Counted from the first letter of the stretch, positions 1 to 8,360 are shown. The stretch is 14,157 nt of DNA from an uncultured Flavobacteriaceae bacterium (GCA_913052425.1 CAJXEG010000017.1:1-14157); one strand, 5' to 3'. Notes: generated from the letters alone by a model not told the origin. A program made the numbers and translations.

Positions 1-286
1 CGGCCCATTGGAGTTTTCCATCGCTGATGTAATCAAACATTCTTCTGATGGCACTGTTGGGGCGTTGTACTTCCCCGATATAATGGATCCCTACATCCCA
101 TTCATAGCCGTTTCGCTTAAAAATGTGGGTAAACCCCCCAGCCGTATAGTGTCGTTCCAAAACCAAAACTTTTTGGCCTTCTTTGGATAAAAAAGCGGCG
201 GCGGTCAGTCCGCCAATACCAGAGCCAATGACAATGGTGTCATATTTTTCCTCCGTTTTAAATTTTCGTTTGTAGGATTGTATCAT
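1..286 (-). CDS. FAD-dependent oxidoreductase, phytoene dehydrogenase / retinol saturase-like (5' part only)
   Basis: The first 95 codons of a minus-strand gene are present; the rest lies beyond the window edge. The ATG is at 286-284, with an in-frame TAA five codons upstream. Seen in the translation: a Rossmann dinucleotide-binding loop GSGIGG at residues 21-26 after a beta strand (YDTIVI), the acidic residue E44 ending the second strand (VLVLE) that should bind the FAD ribose, and an AGGFTH segment followed by GIHYIGE at residues 66-72. This pattern is typical of the phytoene-desaturase-related flavoproteins that include all-trans-retinol 13,14-reductase. The family oxidises or saturates carotenoid/isoprenoid or other lipid double bonds, but the substrate cannot be read from this fragment. 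It starts 39 nt after the GH20 stop on the same strand, so it may be the last visible member of the glycosidase cluster. Confidence 0.8.
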   Translation of the reverse strand, partial: MIQSYKRKFKTEEKYDTIVIGSGIGGLTAAAFLSKEGQKVLVLERHYTAGGFTHIFKRNGYEWDVGIHYIGEVQRPNSAIRRMFDYISDGKLQWA

Positions 287-325
287 GTTTTTTGAGGATT
301 ATATTTTAAAATTTGATCCGTGATC

Positions 326-2404
326 TCAATCGATTTTTTTCCTTTGCCACTGGAGTTGTTTATCGATCTTATCGAACATCAGTAATTCGGAGTAAAACTG
401 CCAATCAAAAGCGTGTAGTTGATTTGCCAAATGGTGATGATGGTCTTGATCTAAAATATAGTCATTGGGTTTGTGAATGATCCTTGTTTTGGAATAGGTT
501 TCCTCTACCTTGTCTCTCAAATTGTAAAAGTCCAATTTCAACTGAATGATCTTGGCTTTTTCGATCAGTCTTTCCTCATCGTTAGCGGCATGATCAAAAC
601 GTTTTAGGGCCAATAGAATTTTGGGGGTAAAACCCGCTACTTCGTTTACCCGCTGATAAACCTCAAGGGCATAAGAATTCCTTTTGGCCAGCTTTTGCAT
701 TTGTTCGATTTTTTGCTCCACCTTGGTTGTGTTTTCGATCATTTTTTCTGCAATGGATAGACGTTCCTTATTTTCAATGGACCATTGACCGGAGTTTCTG
801 CTGTCCGGCAGAGAGATCAATCCGTCCTCTTCGGGATTTTCCATCTCTTTCAGGTAGTTTCTTTTGTTGCCTTTGAGTAAAATATTTTTCCATTGACCGA
901 CGGATTGCTCCAGCGAATCGATAAAAGCAAAATCATTTTCAGCCAATAGAAATGAAAATTCTCTGTGACGGTAGGCACTTTTGAGTTCGCTTTTGTTCAG
1001 TTGATCCCCTGACCAAGTATCGTTGGCAAAAGCAATAATCCCACGGTAATACAATTCAAAATGGGGTGAGTCGTCGTCCCAAAGGGTCAACAACAGTCCG
1101 TTGAGTCCCGTTTCGATAGAGGATAAGGCAAAAGAACGAATGTTGTCCATATTGCCCTCCCTTTGGGGCATCAATACCCATCGGGTTTGTCCTGCAGTAG
1201 CTCCCATTACTTTGAGTCCGTGATCTCGAAACCATTGCATGGCTTTGGTGTTGCCATAAGCTTCGGGACTGTGATAATTCCAACGCATGTAGATGCAATT
1301 TTTGGGAAATTGGGGTAGAAATGCTTCTAAATTTTTCTGATTGGAGTTCCAAATACTGTCCACTTCGGCTTTTGCCATTTCCGGTCGGAACATGGGGCGA
1401 TAAACCCCTGTTTGTTTTAGGGGCATGTCATCCCAAAAAATGGGGGTTCTGCCCTTTTCTTCGGCAAATTGACATACTTTATTTAACCAAATCAATTGGA
1501 GTTCAAGGGGAGTCTTTCCGCTGTTTCTCCCCGTAGTTTTAACTTCGTCACCGCCCACATGGAAGTATTTTCCATGGGGTAGGGCTTCCAAAGCATCGAG
1601 ATACAGGTCATATTGTACCTCATAGGTTATGGGATTGAGGGGATCAAAGGCCCAATCGCTCTCCGGATCATCTCGGAGGGATTTGTATTGTTCATGCTTC
1701 AGAACAAAGGAGGCATGTCCCAATCCCTGCACCAAGGGTGAAATGGAAATATTGCGCGCATGGGCGTATTCACTCAGTTTCTGCCATTGTTCGATGGTCA
1801 AAGCGTCGGACGAACCTACTGTGGGCTGCCTTTTGTATTTTATTTTATCTTCTACTTCTGCAATGATTGCATTAATCTTATATTTTTTGAGTTTATCAAT
1901 CATCCGATAATAGTAATCCAAGGTTTCCATATGGTGTTTGACATCCCAATGGATGGCGCGGTAGGAGAGTAGAGGATAGTCTTGGATTTGGCATAAGGGG
2001 AGATGAACCCCTTGCTCTTCTGCGTCTTCCATCAATTGCTCCAAGGTCGCCAATCCATAGATCAGCCCTGCCTGATCTTTGGCGGTGATTTGGATTTGAT
2101 TTGTGTTGATGTCCATCAGATAGCCTTCAGCCTTAAGATCCAGTTGTGGGTCTATGGCATAGACCAACTGGGCTTGGTTTTTATCATCGCTAGCTTCTGC
2201 TTCCGCCAAAAAATCACTTCCGGGTGGTAGGGGAATGCCTGAGGCGTTATGGTAATACTTCAGGTCGGAGGTGTTGAGTTCACTCTTGCCTGTGATTTTC
2301 CATTCCTTGGGTTGGGGCAGTAGTTTAAAATCTCCGGAACGATTTTCGAGTTCACAGGAAATGGTCAGTCCAAGGATTAAGAGTAGGTAGGCTGTAGTTT
2401 TCAT
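326..2404 (-). CDS. GH20 beta-N-acetylhexosaminidase-type lipoprotein
   Basis: This 692-residue protein should remove terminal beta-linked GlcNAc or GalNAc from glycans outside the cytoplasm. It starts with a short hydrophobic signal ending in TISC (C17 the likely lipidated cysteine), so it is probably membrane-anchored. Residues about 25-140 look like the GH20b-type alpha/beta domain, and about 145-460 form the catalytic barrel. The hallmark FHVGGDE sits at 281-287, giving D286 (which orients the substrate acetamido group) and E287 (general acid). An aromatic/acidic LWDDDS segment at 441-446 fits the far end of the active site. Residues 480-692 are a charged, mostly helical C-terminal region with a natural four-histidine run at 655-658; I recognise no named domain there. 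The ATG at 2404-2402 lies 12 nt after the fucosidase stop, so co-transcription is likely. Family assignment is strong; the exact substrate is inference. Confidence 0.88.
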   Translation of the reverse strand: MKTTAYLLLILGLTISCELENRSGDFKLLPQPKEWKITGKSELNTSDLKYYHNASGIPLPPGSDFLAEAEASDDKNQAQLVYAIDPQLDLKAEGYLMDINTNQIQITAKDQAGLIYGLATLEQLMEDAEEQGVHLPLCQIQDYPLLSYRAIHWDVKHHMETLDYYYRMIDKLKKYKINAIIAEVEDKIKYKRQPTVGSSDALTIEQWQKLSEYAHARNISISPLVQGLGHASFVLKHEQYKSLRDDPESDWAFDPLNPITYEVQYDLYLDALEALPHGKYFHVGGDEVKTTGRNSGKTPLELQLIWLNKVCQFAEEKGRTPIFWDDMPLKQTGVYRPMFRPEMAKAEVDSIWNSNQKNLEAFLPQFPKNCIYMRWNYHSPEAYGNTKAMQWFRDHGLKVMGATAGQTRWVLMPQREGNMDNIRSFALSSIETGLNGLLLTLWDDDSPHFELYYRGIIAFANDTWSGDQLNKSELKSAYRHREFSFLLAENDFAFIDSLEQSVGQWKNILLKGNKRNYLKEMENPEEDGLISLPDSRNSGQWSIENKERLSIAEKMIENTTKVEQKIEQMQKLAKRNSYALEVYQRVNEVAGFTPKILLALKRFDHAANDEERLIEKAKIIQLKLDFYNLRDKVEETYSKTRIIHKPNDYILDQDHHHHLANQLHAFDWQFYSELLMFDKIDKQLQWQRKKID

Positions 2405-2416
2405 TATGTGTTGATT

Positions 2417-3886
2417 TTATTGTGATACTTCTTTGGATGAGGACTCAAAGAGCCCTACATTGGAAATGGCCACGGTATTGTTGGCCGCTTTTACTCGCAA
2501 TTTTATTTTGTTGGTTTTTACTTTAGGGATTCTAAGAATTCTTTTATAACCAATGGTGGATCCTTTAAAAATATTTTTCCAGCCATTGCTTCCCATGATG
2601 TCAACTTCGAACTCACTGATGCGTTGCCCCAAACGAATGGGTTCTTGGATCATGATACGGTCAAAAATGGTATTTTCTTTCAAATCAATTTCCAGTGTTG
2701 CAGGAAAAACGTCATCATCGGTGGCCCAATAGGTCATGGGATCTCCATCAAGGGTGTTTTGAGGTGTAAATTTAGAATGTTTTGAACGGTAATTATTTGC
2801 GGAGGCCGTTTGCCCTTTTGCCAAGTCTGTGGCAAGAGATGCGTCAATAATAGCCTTAAATTCAGTAAGCGCTTTTACATCGTTTTCGTGAATGATCCCT
2901 CGCTTGTCGGGTGGTAGGTTGAGCAGTAACAAGGCATTTCGTCCCACGGATTTGTAATAGATATCGGCCAACTGTTGTGGGGTTTTGACCAAATTATCCT
3001 GGTCGGCATGGTAAAACCAACCCGGACGTATGGAGACATCGCATTGCCCCACGATCCATTTTGTACCCTCCGGATCACCCGTATTGAGGTAGTCCGTCTT
3101 GGAGGCGCCGATGGTCAAACGGTCTGTGTTGATGGTGGACCAAAAAGTACTTCCTGCAAATCCTTTTTCATTACCAATCCAGTGGACATCAGGGCCGGCA
3201 TCGGAAAATATTTTAATGTTGGGTTGTAGGTTTTTGACAAAGTCAATGATCTCTTCCCAGCCGTAATAGGTGTCTCTGTCGATCTTTCGGATCTCATTGG
3301 CACCCCCATAATAACCATCGCCACCATTGGCTCCGTCAAACCAAATTTCATTGATTTCACCATATTGGGTCAGTAATTCTTCCAACTGATTTTTGTAATA
3401 GGCAATATAGGCCTGGGTACCATAGTCTTTATGGTTACGGTCCCAGGGAGAGAGGTAGAGTCCTGCTTTAAGGCCGTATTTTTTACAGGCAGCGACAAAC
3501 TCTCCTACCACATCGCCTTTCCCACTTTTGTAGGGACTGTTTTTTACACTGTGTTCGGAGTATTGACTGGGCCACAGGCAAAAACCGTCGTGGTGTTTGG
3601 CGGTGAGGATCAATTGTTTCATTCCCGCAGCCTGTGCGGTTTGTGCCCATTGCTCAACGTCTAGGGCAGTGGGATTAAAAATTTCAGGGCTTTCGTCTCC
3701 GTAGCCCCATTCCTTATCGGTAAAAGTGTTGACCGTAAAGTGGATAAAACCGATCAATTCCATTTGCTGGTAAGTGATCAATTTTTGACTCGGGATCACC
3801 GCATTGGGAGTAAGATCGGCCGGGGGAGTGGTTTGACAGGCCAAAAATAAAAAGGAGAGCCCCATTATTAGATTTTTAATTTTCAC
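2417..3886 (-). CDS. GH29 alpha-L-fucosidase lipoprotein with C-terminal F5/8-type domain
   Basis: This 489-residue protein should release alpha-L-fucose. The signal peptide ends in FLAC with C17 as lipidation site. The catalytic domain spans about 30-345. It contains HHDGFCLW (98-105), the nucleophile motif IWFDGA with D184, SDAGPDVHWIGNE (228-240), DVSIRPGWFYH (283-293) and LLLNLPPDKRG (320-330). The WIGNE glutamate, E240, occupies the position I associate with the acid/base of subfamily B enzymes, which act on alpha-1,3/1,4-fucose on branched (Lewis-type) glycans; this subfamily call is inference. Residues about 355-485, with NTLDGDPMTYWATDD, look like a discoidin/F5/8-type carbohydrate-binding domain. 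The start codon is GTG (3886-3884), chosen because it overlaps the preceding stop as GTGA and keeps lysines before the hydrophobic signal; the ATG at residue 8 would lose them. Confidence 0.9.
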   Translation of the reverse strand: MKIKNLIMGLSFLFLACQTTPPADLTPNAVIPSQKLITYQQMELIGFIHFTVNTFTDKEWGYGDESPEIFNPTALDVEQWAQTAQAAGMKQLILTAKHHDGFCLWPSQYSEHSVKNSPYKSGKGDVVGEFVAACKKYGLKAGLYLSPWDRNHKDYGTQAYIAYYKNQLEELLTQYGEINEIWFDGANGGDGYYGGANEIRKIDRDTYYGWEEIIDFVKNLQPNIKIFSDAGPDVHWIGNEKGFAGSTFWSTINTDRLTIGASKTDYLNTGDPEGTKWIVGQCDVSIRPGWFYHADQDNLVKTPQQLADIYYKSVGRNALLLLNLPPDKRGIIHENDVKALTEFKAIIDASLATDLAKGQTASANNYRSKHSKFTPQNTLDGDPMTYWATDDDVFPATLEIDLKENTIFDRIMIQEPIRLGQRISEFEVDIMGSNGWKNIFKGSTIGYKRILRIPKVKTNKIKLRVKAANNTVAISNVGLFESSSKEVSQ

Positions 3887-4635
3887 TGTTTTTCTATTTG
3901 TTTAAGCAGTTTCACAAAGGCTTTGGGGGCAGACCATTGGGGGTTGTGATCTGCTTCTAAAATATAAACCGGCCATCCTTTTTCTTTGGCACGATTGGCG
4001 TGTAAGATAAAGTCGTCTGATTCCGGGGTTTGCCCTCTTTCTACCGTATGGATATAATGGCTGGAAAGCTCAAGTCTTTTAGGGTTCTTCAAGACAATAC
4101 GGTCGGTAAAGGTTTTGTAGGGATGGGGAACATCGGAGGGTGGCGGTTGATTTTCGCCCACCCAAGGAGGAACGATCCCTCCGTCTTTAATGAGGTATTT
4201 TTTGGGGTCATTGACAAAAATTTCATTGACAGTTTCGTTGTGTTCGGGTACAAAAGCATCGAGATAGACCAGTTTTTTGATTCTATCCGGCAGGCGATCG
4301 GCCACGCCCGTTACCACCATGCCCCCATAGCTGTGGCCAACCAAGATGATGTTGTCCAATTCTTCAAAAAGGAGAATGTTGACCACATCCATAATATGGG
4401 TTTCTAATCCGACAGATTCATTTGCTAAATGCACCCGTTCGCCCTGTCCCGTTAGGCTTGGCCGATAAACCGTGTTATCGGTGGCACTCAACAATTGATC
4501 CACTTCTTTAAAGGCCCAAGACCCGCCCCAAGCACCGTGGACAATCACGTAGGTGGGAGGAGAAATTTGTCCAATAGTATGGCCAAATGCACTTAGGCTG
4601 AGCAGCAGTAAAATTGTATTGATCTGATGCTTCAT
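3883..4635 (-). CDS. Exported alpha/beta hydrolase (esterase-like)
   Basis: This 250-residue protein has an N-terminal hydrophobic signal sequence (about 1-23, ending near IGQ), so it is probably secreted to the periplasm. The mature part is a compact alpha/beta-hydrolase fold: VHGAWGG at 32-38 forms the oxyanion-hole strand/loop, GHSYGG at 100-105 is the nucleophile elbow with S102, and EADHNP near the end supplies the likely catalytic H230. The acidic member is less clear; D126 in YLDAF is one candidate. The overall pattern resembles small esterases of the salicylate-esterase/hydroxynitrile-lyase-like group. Its substrate is unknown. Its stop overlaps the GTG start of the fucosidase gene by 4 nt, which suggests translational coupling; removal of ester decorations such as acetyl groups from a glycan is a guess from that position only. 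The 97-nt upstream gap (4636-4732) is AT-rich, with no clear promoter or terminator. Confidence 0.8.
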   Translation of the reverse strand: MKHQINTILLLLSLSAFGHTIGQISPPTYVIVHGAWGGSWAFKEVDQLLSATDNTVYRPSLTGQGERVHLANESVGLETHIMDVVNILLFEELDNIILVGHSYGGMVVTGVADRLPDRIKKLVYLDAFVPEHNETVNEIFVNDPKKYLIKDGGIVPPWVGENQPPPSDVPHPYKTFTDRIVLKNPKRLELSSHYIHTVERGQTPESDDFILHANRAKEKGWPVYILEADHNPQWSAPKAFVKLLKQIEKQ

Positions 4636-4732
4636 TTGGTTTTTTGTTCAATTTAAAAAAATGCTTTGGTAAAAAGGAATTTTTCAGAATCTAATGAGAT
4701 GTGAAAGAGTATAAAATGATTTTTAACAGTCC

Positions 4733-5057
4733 TTATTGTGTTTTGGGAATGTATTTGGAATGATTGCGGTAGTAATCATCATTGCCGTAAATAAGGAGTC
4801 CCCTGCCACCGGATATGGCATTGATGATCTCCTCCGATTTCTCACCTGGCAAAGCCGGACAGCCCCAACTTCTTCCCAGCCGACCTTCATGTTGGATGAA
4901 TGTATTGCTGACACAATCCGCTCCGTGAATGACGATGGCTCGCTTTCGGGCGTCGTGATTGATTCCTTTTTCGATTCCATCCAGCCTCAACGAATAGCCG
5001 TTTTCCCTGATAGGTTTCTGCTGTAAGAAAAAACCCAAGACTTGATTTTTTGGAATC
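4733..5057 (-). pseudogene. Remnant of a YkuD_2-type murein L,D-transpeptidase (5' half lost, frameshifted)
   Basis: The decoded remnant retains the second half of a family whose members are usually over 200 residues. Directly after the leuB TAG, in the same frame, the codons read DSKKSSLGFFLTAETYQGK, matching the family's SSLGFYxTGETYxGK segment. The next conserved block, NGYSLRLDG, is in another frame, so a shift (2 nt missing, or equivalent) lies near 5001-5004. From there the frame is open to a TAA at 4735-4733. It includes IVIHGAD and GRLGRSWGCPALP, with the catalytic His and SxGC cysteine motif still intact. The N-terminal strands of the catalytic domain and any signal peptide are missing. 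A TTG at 5038 would give a 101-residue ORF, but that reading places non-homologous residues where the family has LTAETYQGK. Intact relatives cross-link or edit peptidoglycan outside the cytoplasm. I judge this copy non-functional. Confidence 0.75.
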
Positions 5058-6122
5058 CTACACGATCTTTGAAACCAAATAGTCTCCTACTTCACTGGTT
5101 TTATAGGCTTTGGTATCCCCTTCTACCAAGTCTTCGGTCACGATCCCTTCGGCAAGGGATTGATCCACCACCTTACGGATCAAAGCGCCTTCTTCCTGTA
5201 ATCCAAAGGACATTTCAAACATCATGGCGGCAGAGAGTACGGTGGCCAGGGGATTGGCAATGTCTTTTCCGGCGGCCTGAGGGAAAGAGCCGTGAATGGG
5301 TTCATATAAACCGATATTGGCTCCCACAGAGGCAGAGGGCATCAAGCCCATAGAACCGGAGATGACCGAGGCCTCGTCGGTAAGGATGTCTCCAAAAAGA
5401 TTTTCGGTGATCAATACGTCATAGCTGTTGGGCCATTGTACCAACCGCATGGCTACAGCATCGACAAACTCATAGGCCACCTCCACTTCGGGATAGTCTT
5501 TTTCCATGGCTTGAACGGTTTCGCGCCACAGTCGAGAGCTTTCCAGGACATTGGCTTTGTCCACACAGCACAATTTTTTGCTGCGGGTCATGGCCAGTTC
5601 AAAACCTTTTTTGGCCAATCGTTGGATTTCTTCCCTGGTATAGGTACAGGTGTCAAAGGCGGTATGGCCATCGTCTTTACGTCCCCTTTCGCCAAAATAG
5701 ATCCCACCGGTAAGCTCTCTTAAAAACACCAGGTCAGTACCTTCGATGCGTTCTCTTTTTAGGGGGGATTTATCGATCAGGGAAGGGAAGGTAAAGGTAG
5801 GGCGGACATTGGCGAACAAACCGAGTTTTTGCCGCATCTTGAGCAGTCCCTGTTCGGGTCTGACCTTGGCCGAGGGATCATTGTCAAATCGCGGGTGACC
5901 AATGGCTCCAAATAATACGGCATCGGAACTGACACAAATTTCATGGGTCTTGTCGGGATAAGGTTCTCCAACAGCGTCGATGGCAGCGGCACCGGTCAGG
6001 GCCGGCATCCACTGGATGTCGTGATTGAACTTTTGTGCGATAGCGTCGCAAACTTTTACGGCTTGGTCAATGACTTCGGGACCGATGCCGTCTCCGGACA
6101 ATAAGGCGATTTTTAATTGCAT
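5058..6122 (-). CDS. leuB: 3-isopropylmalate dehydrogenase
   Basis: LeuB (354 residues) oxidatively decarboxylates 3-isopropylmalate to 2-oxoisocaproate with NAD+, the third committed step of leucine synthesis; homologues also process 3-methylmalate in the citramalate route. Seen: GDGIGPEV (10-17), the substrate arginines R97, R107 and R135, Y142 in GGIYFGERG, K189 in CVDKANV, D221, and the metal-binding LFGDILTDEAS with D245 and D249. The NAD-binding HGSFPQAAGKDIANP lies at 277-291. Length is normal for the family. The ATG (6122-6120) shares one base with the cimA stop (TAATG), so translation is probably coupled. It is the last intact gene of the operon; its TAG is followed immediately by the transpeptidase remnant. 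Confidence 0.97.
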   Translation of the reverse strand: MQLKIALLSGDGIGPEVIDQAVKVCDAIAQKFNHDIQWMPALTGAAAIDAVGEPYPDKTHEICVSSDAVLFGAIGHPRFDNDPSAKVRPEQGLLKMRQKLGLFANVRPTFTFPSLIDKSPLKRERIEGTDLVFLRELTGGIYFGERGRKDDGHTAFDTCTYTREEIQRLAKKGFELAMTRSKKLCCVDKANVLESSRLWRETVQAMEKDYPEVEVAYEFVDAVAMRLVQWPNSYDVLITENLFGDILTDEASVISGSMGLMPSASVGANIGLYEPIHGSFPQAAGKDIANPLATVLSAAMMFEMSFGLQEEGALIRKVVDQSLAEGIVTEDLVEGDTKAYKTSEVGDYLVSKIV

Positions 6123-7642
6123 TAGGTTGAGATGATGTTTAACATTTTTTCTGTGGCTTTGATGGCCGATACGGTTTGATCGGAATCCAGTCCACGGGTA
6201 ATGAATTCTTTATCCCCATTTTTCCAAGTGATCAGGGTTTCACACAAGGCATCGGAATTACTCCCTGGGGGGATACGAACGGCATAGTCTGTCAATTCAG
6301 GCAGGGCCATTTTTTTCTTTTGGTATATTTTTTTCAGCGCATTCATAAAGGCGTCAAATTGTCCGTCACCCGCAGCGCTTTCCTCCAATATTTCACCCTC
6401 TATATCCAGGGAGACGACTGTATTGGGTTGCAGTCCTTTGGCATGGGTCAACACATAGGAATTTACCCTTACCTTTTGCTCTGTATTGCTGTTGAGCACA
6501 TCGGAGATGATGTAAGGGAGGTCTTCGGTGGTGACAATTTCTTTTTTATCGCCCAATTCAATGATGCGTTGGGTCACTTTTTTGATTTCGTCATCATTGA
6601 GGGTGATCCCCAGTTTCTGTAAGTTTTTTTGAATGTTGGCCCTTCCGGAAGTTTTACCCAAGGCGTATTCTCTTGTTCTTCCAAAGCGTTCCGGAAGCAG
6701 GTCGTTAAAATAAAGGTTTTTCTTTTTGTCTCCATCAGCGTGGATTCCGGCGGTTTGGGTAAAAACATTTTGTCCTACCACGGGTTTGTTGACCGGAATT
6801 CTAAAACCGGTAAAGGTGGCTACCAGCTTACTAACTTTATAGAGCGATGATTCGTTGATGTTGATTTCCACCTCAGGAAGAAAGTCTTTGAGGGTGGCCA
6901 CCGTACTGGCCATGGGGGTGTTTCCGGCGCGTTCACCCATACCGTTGACGGTAATGTGCAGCCCATGACAACCCGCTCTAACGGCTTCCATGGCATTGGC
7001 CACACTGAGGTCGTAGTCGTTGTGTCCGTGAAAATCAAAGTGGATTTGCGGGTGATTTTTTATGACTTCAGAAATAAAAGAAAAGGTTTCGTAATAAGTC
7101 ATTACGCCCAGGGTATCGGGCAGCAATACCCTTTTGACGGGTAGGTTGGAAATAAATGACAAATAGTCTTTGACATAGTCCGATGAGTTGCGCATACCAT
7201 TGCTCCAGTCTTCCAAATATACATTGGTGCTGATGCCCTCTTTTTGGGCGGCCAGGACATTTTCTTCGATGGCCTTAAAGTGTTGGTCGGGGGTTTTTTT
7301 AAGCTGGTGTTTCAGGTGATTGAGTGAACCTTTGGTAAGAAGGTTTTGAACCTTCGCGCCGGATTGGATCATCCAGTCGATGGAAGTACCTCCATCGACA
7401 AAGGTCAATATCTCTATCCTTTGGTCGTGACCACTGCTTTGGGTCCATTGGGTAACTTCCCTAACGGAGTTCAGTTCACCTTCCGATACACGCGCCGAAG
7501 CGATTTCTATGCGATCTACATTGAGTTCCTCCAGCAAGAGTTTGGACAAGGCCAATTTTTCTGCAACCGAGAAAGACACACCAGAGGTTTGTTCCCCGTC
7601 CCGCAGGGTGGTATCCATGATCTCAATGGTTCTTTTTTTCAC
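6122..7642 (-). CDS. cimA: (R)-citramalate synthase, Leptospira type
   Basis: This 506-residue protein should condense pyruvate with acetyl-CoA to (R)-citramalate, the entry to threonine-independent isoleucine synthesis. Residues 1-280 are the HMGL/DRE-TIM barrel, with TLRDGEQTSGVSFS at 12-25 (R14, D15) and likely metal ligands D15, H205, H207 and N241 (FHGHND, ERAGNT). The downstream part has the linker motif FTQTAGIHADGD and a LeuA dimer/regulatory domain from about 385 to 506 (GDGQFDAFMNAL, VRIPPGSNSDAL, DQTVSAIKATEKML). From memory, Leptospira CimA uses Leu81, Leu104 and Tyr144 as its pyruvate pocket; the aligned residues here are L79, L102 and Y142. Annotation as a second isopropylmalate synthase is the alternative. 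The start is GTG (7642-7640), with an in-frame TAA eleven codons before it and similarity beginning at KKRTIEI; the ATG at codon 9 would clip the first strand. A 119-nt gap separates it from leuD. Confidence 0.85.
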   Translation of the reverse strand: MKKRTIEIMDTTLRDGEQTSGVSFSVAEKLALSKLLLEELNVDRIEIASARVSEGELNSVREVTQWTQSSGHDQRIEILTFVDGGTSIDWMIQSGAKVQNLLTKGSLNHLKHQLKKTPDQHFKAIEENVLAAQKEGISTNVYLEDWSNGMRNSSDYVKDYLSFISNLPVKRVLLPDTLGVMTYYETFSFISEVIKNHPQIHFDFHGHNDYDLSVANAMEAVRAGCHGLHITVNGMGERAGNTPMASTVATLKDFLPEVEININESSLYKVSKLVATFTGFRIPVNKPVVGQNVFTQTAGIHADGDKKKNLYFNDLLPERFGRTREYALGKTSGRANIQKNLQKLGITLNDDEIKKVTQRIIELGDKKEIVTTEDLPYIISDVLNSNTEQKVRVNSYVLTHAKGLQPNTVVSLDIEGEILEESAAGDGQFDAFMNALKKIYQKKKMALPELTDYAVRIPPGSNSDALCETLITWKNGDKEFITRGLDSDQTVSAIKATEKMLNIIST

Positions 7643-7715
7643 AGATTTAAATTTAGGTTCACTGACCGGTATTTAATCATTTTATTTTGCTGAGTTATTT
7701 ATCTTGTCTGTTTTA

Positions 7716-7734
7716 AATCCCCCTGTGGGGGTTT
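7716..7734 (-). other. Intercistronic stem-loop between leuD and cimA
   Basis: An inverted repeat with five C (7719-7723), loop TGT, and five G (7727-7731) is extended by two A-T pairs across a T-T mismatch. On the transcript strand it reads CCCCC ACA GGGGG followed by ATTTAAAA. There is no run of U after the stem, so it is a poor intrinsic terminator. It lies in the only sizeable gap (7643-7761) of the leu operon and could be an RNA stabiliser, a processing site, or a partial attenuator. The structure is seen; the role is inference. Confidence 0.45.
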
Positions 7735-7761
7735 CATCGCCTTAAATCCAAAATAAAATCT

Positions 7762-8358
7762 CTAAAGCGGCGTGTCTTGCGCAAAATCTTTGATGTCCTT
7801 TTTGATATTCAAAAGGTAGTCAATGTCATCGAAACCATTGGTCATATTGTTCTTTTTGTAGGGATTGATGTTAAAAGTTTCTCCGGCAGCAGCGCTGTCG
7901 ATGGTGATTTTTTGCTGAGGTAGGTTTACCGTAAAAGTACTGTTGGGATCGGTCTCTATGGCAGAAAATATCTGTTGCAAAAATTCGGGACTGACCTGAA
8001 CGGGCAGCACACCAATATTAAGACAGTTGTTCCTAAAGATATCAGCAAAAAAACTGGATACCACACAGCGGAATCCATAATCGTATATCGCCCAGGCTGC
8101 ATGTTCTCTGGAAGAACCGGAACCAAAGTTTTTTCCTCCCACAAGGATTTTACCACTGTAGGTAGGGTTGTTAAGAACAAAATCTTTTTTGGGGGTATCA
8201 TCGTTGTTGTAACGCCAATCTCTAAAAAGATTGTCTCCAAAACCCACCCTTTCGGTGGCTTTTAAGAAACGTGCGGGGATGATTTGATCCGTATCCACAT
8301 TTTCGATGGGTAGGGGTACACCAGTGCTGTTGAGTATGTCGAATTTATCGTATGCCAT
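7762..8358 (-). CDS. leuD: 3-isopropylmalate dehydratase, small subunit
   Basis: LeuD (198 residues) is the swivelling small subunit that pairs with LeuC to isomerise 2-isopropylmalate to 3-isopropylmalate; with citramalate as input the same heterodimer gives 3-methylmalate. Seen: NVDTDQIIPARFL near residues 20-32, the substrate-recognition segment GGKNFGSGSSREHAAWA at about 74-90, and FADIFRNNCLNIGVLPV further on, all in the expected order. Length is close to the roughly 200 residues of bacterial LeuD. The ATG is at 8358-8356, only 2 nt after the leuC stop, so the two subunits are likely made in step. It ends with TAG at 7764-7762. Confidence 0.96.
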   Translation of the reverse strand: MAYDKFDILNSTGVPLPIENVDTDQIIPARFLKATERVGFGDNLFRDWRYNNDDTPKKDFVLNNPTYSGKILVGGKNFGSGSSREHAAWAIYDYGFRCVVSSFFADIFRNNCLNIGVLPVQVSPEFLQQIFSAIETDPNSTFTVNLPQQKITIDSAAAGETFNINPYKKNNMTNGFDDIDYLLNIKKDIKDFAQDTPL

Positions 8359-8360
8359 TT

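Noticed and set aside
4030..4407. 125-codon plus-strand open frame
   Set aside because: Antisense to the alpha/beta hydrolase, whose nucleophile elbow and other motifs are clearly coding on the minus strand.
4733..5038. 101-residue ORF with a TTG start as a genuine small L,D-transpeptidase
   Set aside because: The expected LTAETYQGK residues lie in another frame just upstream, and half of the catalytic domain and any signal peptide are absent, so a pseudogene fits better.
7716..7734. Stem-loop as an intrinsic terminator after leuD
   Set aside because: No run of T follows the stem on the transcript strand, and cimA and leuB continue in the same direction with related function.
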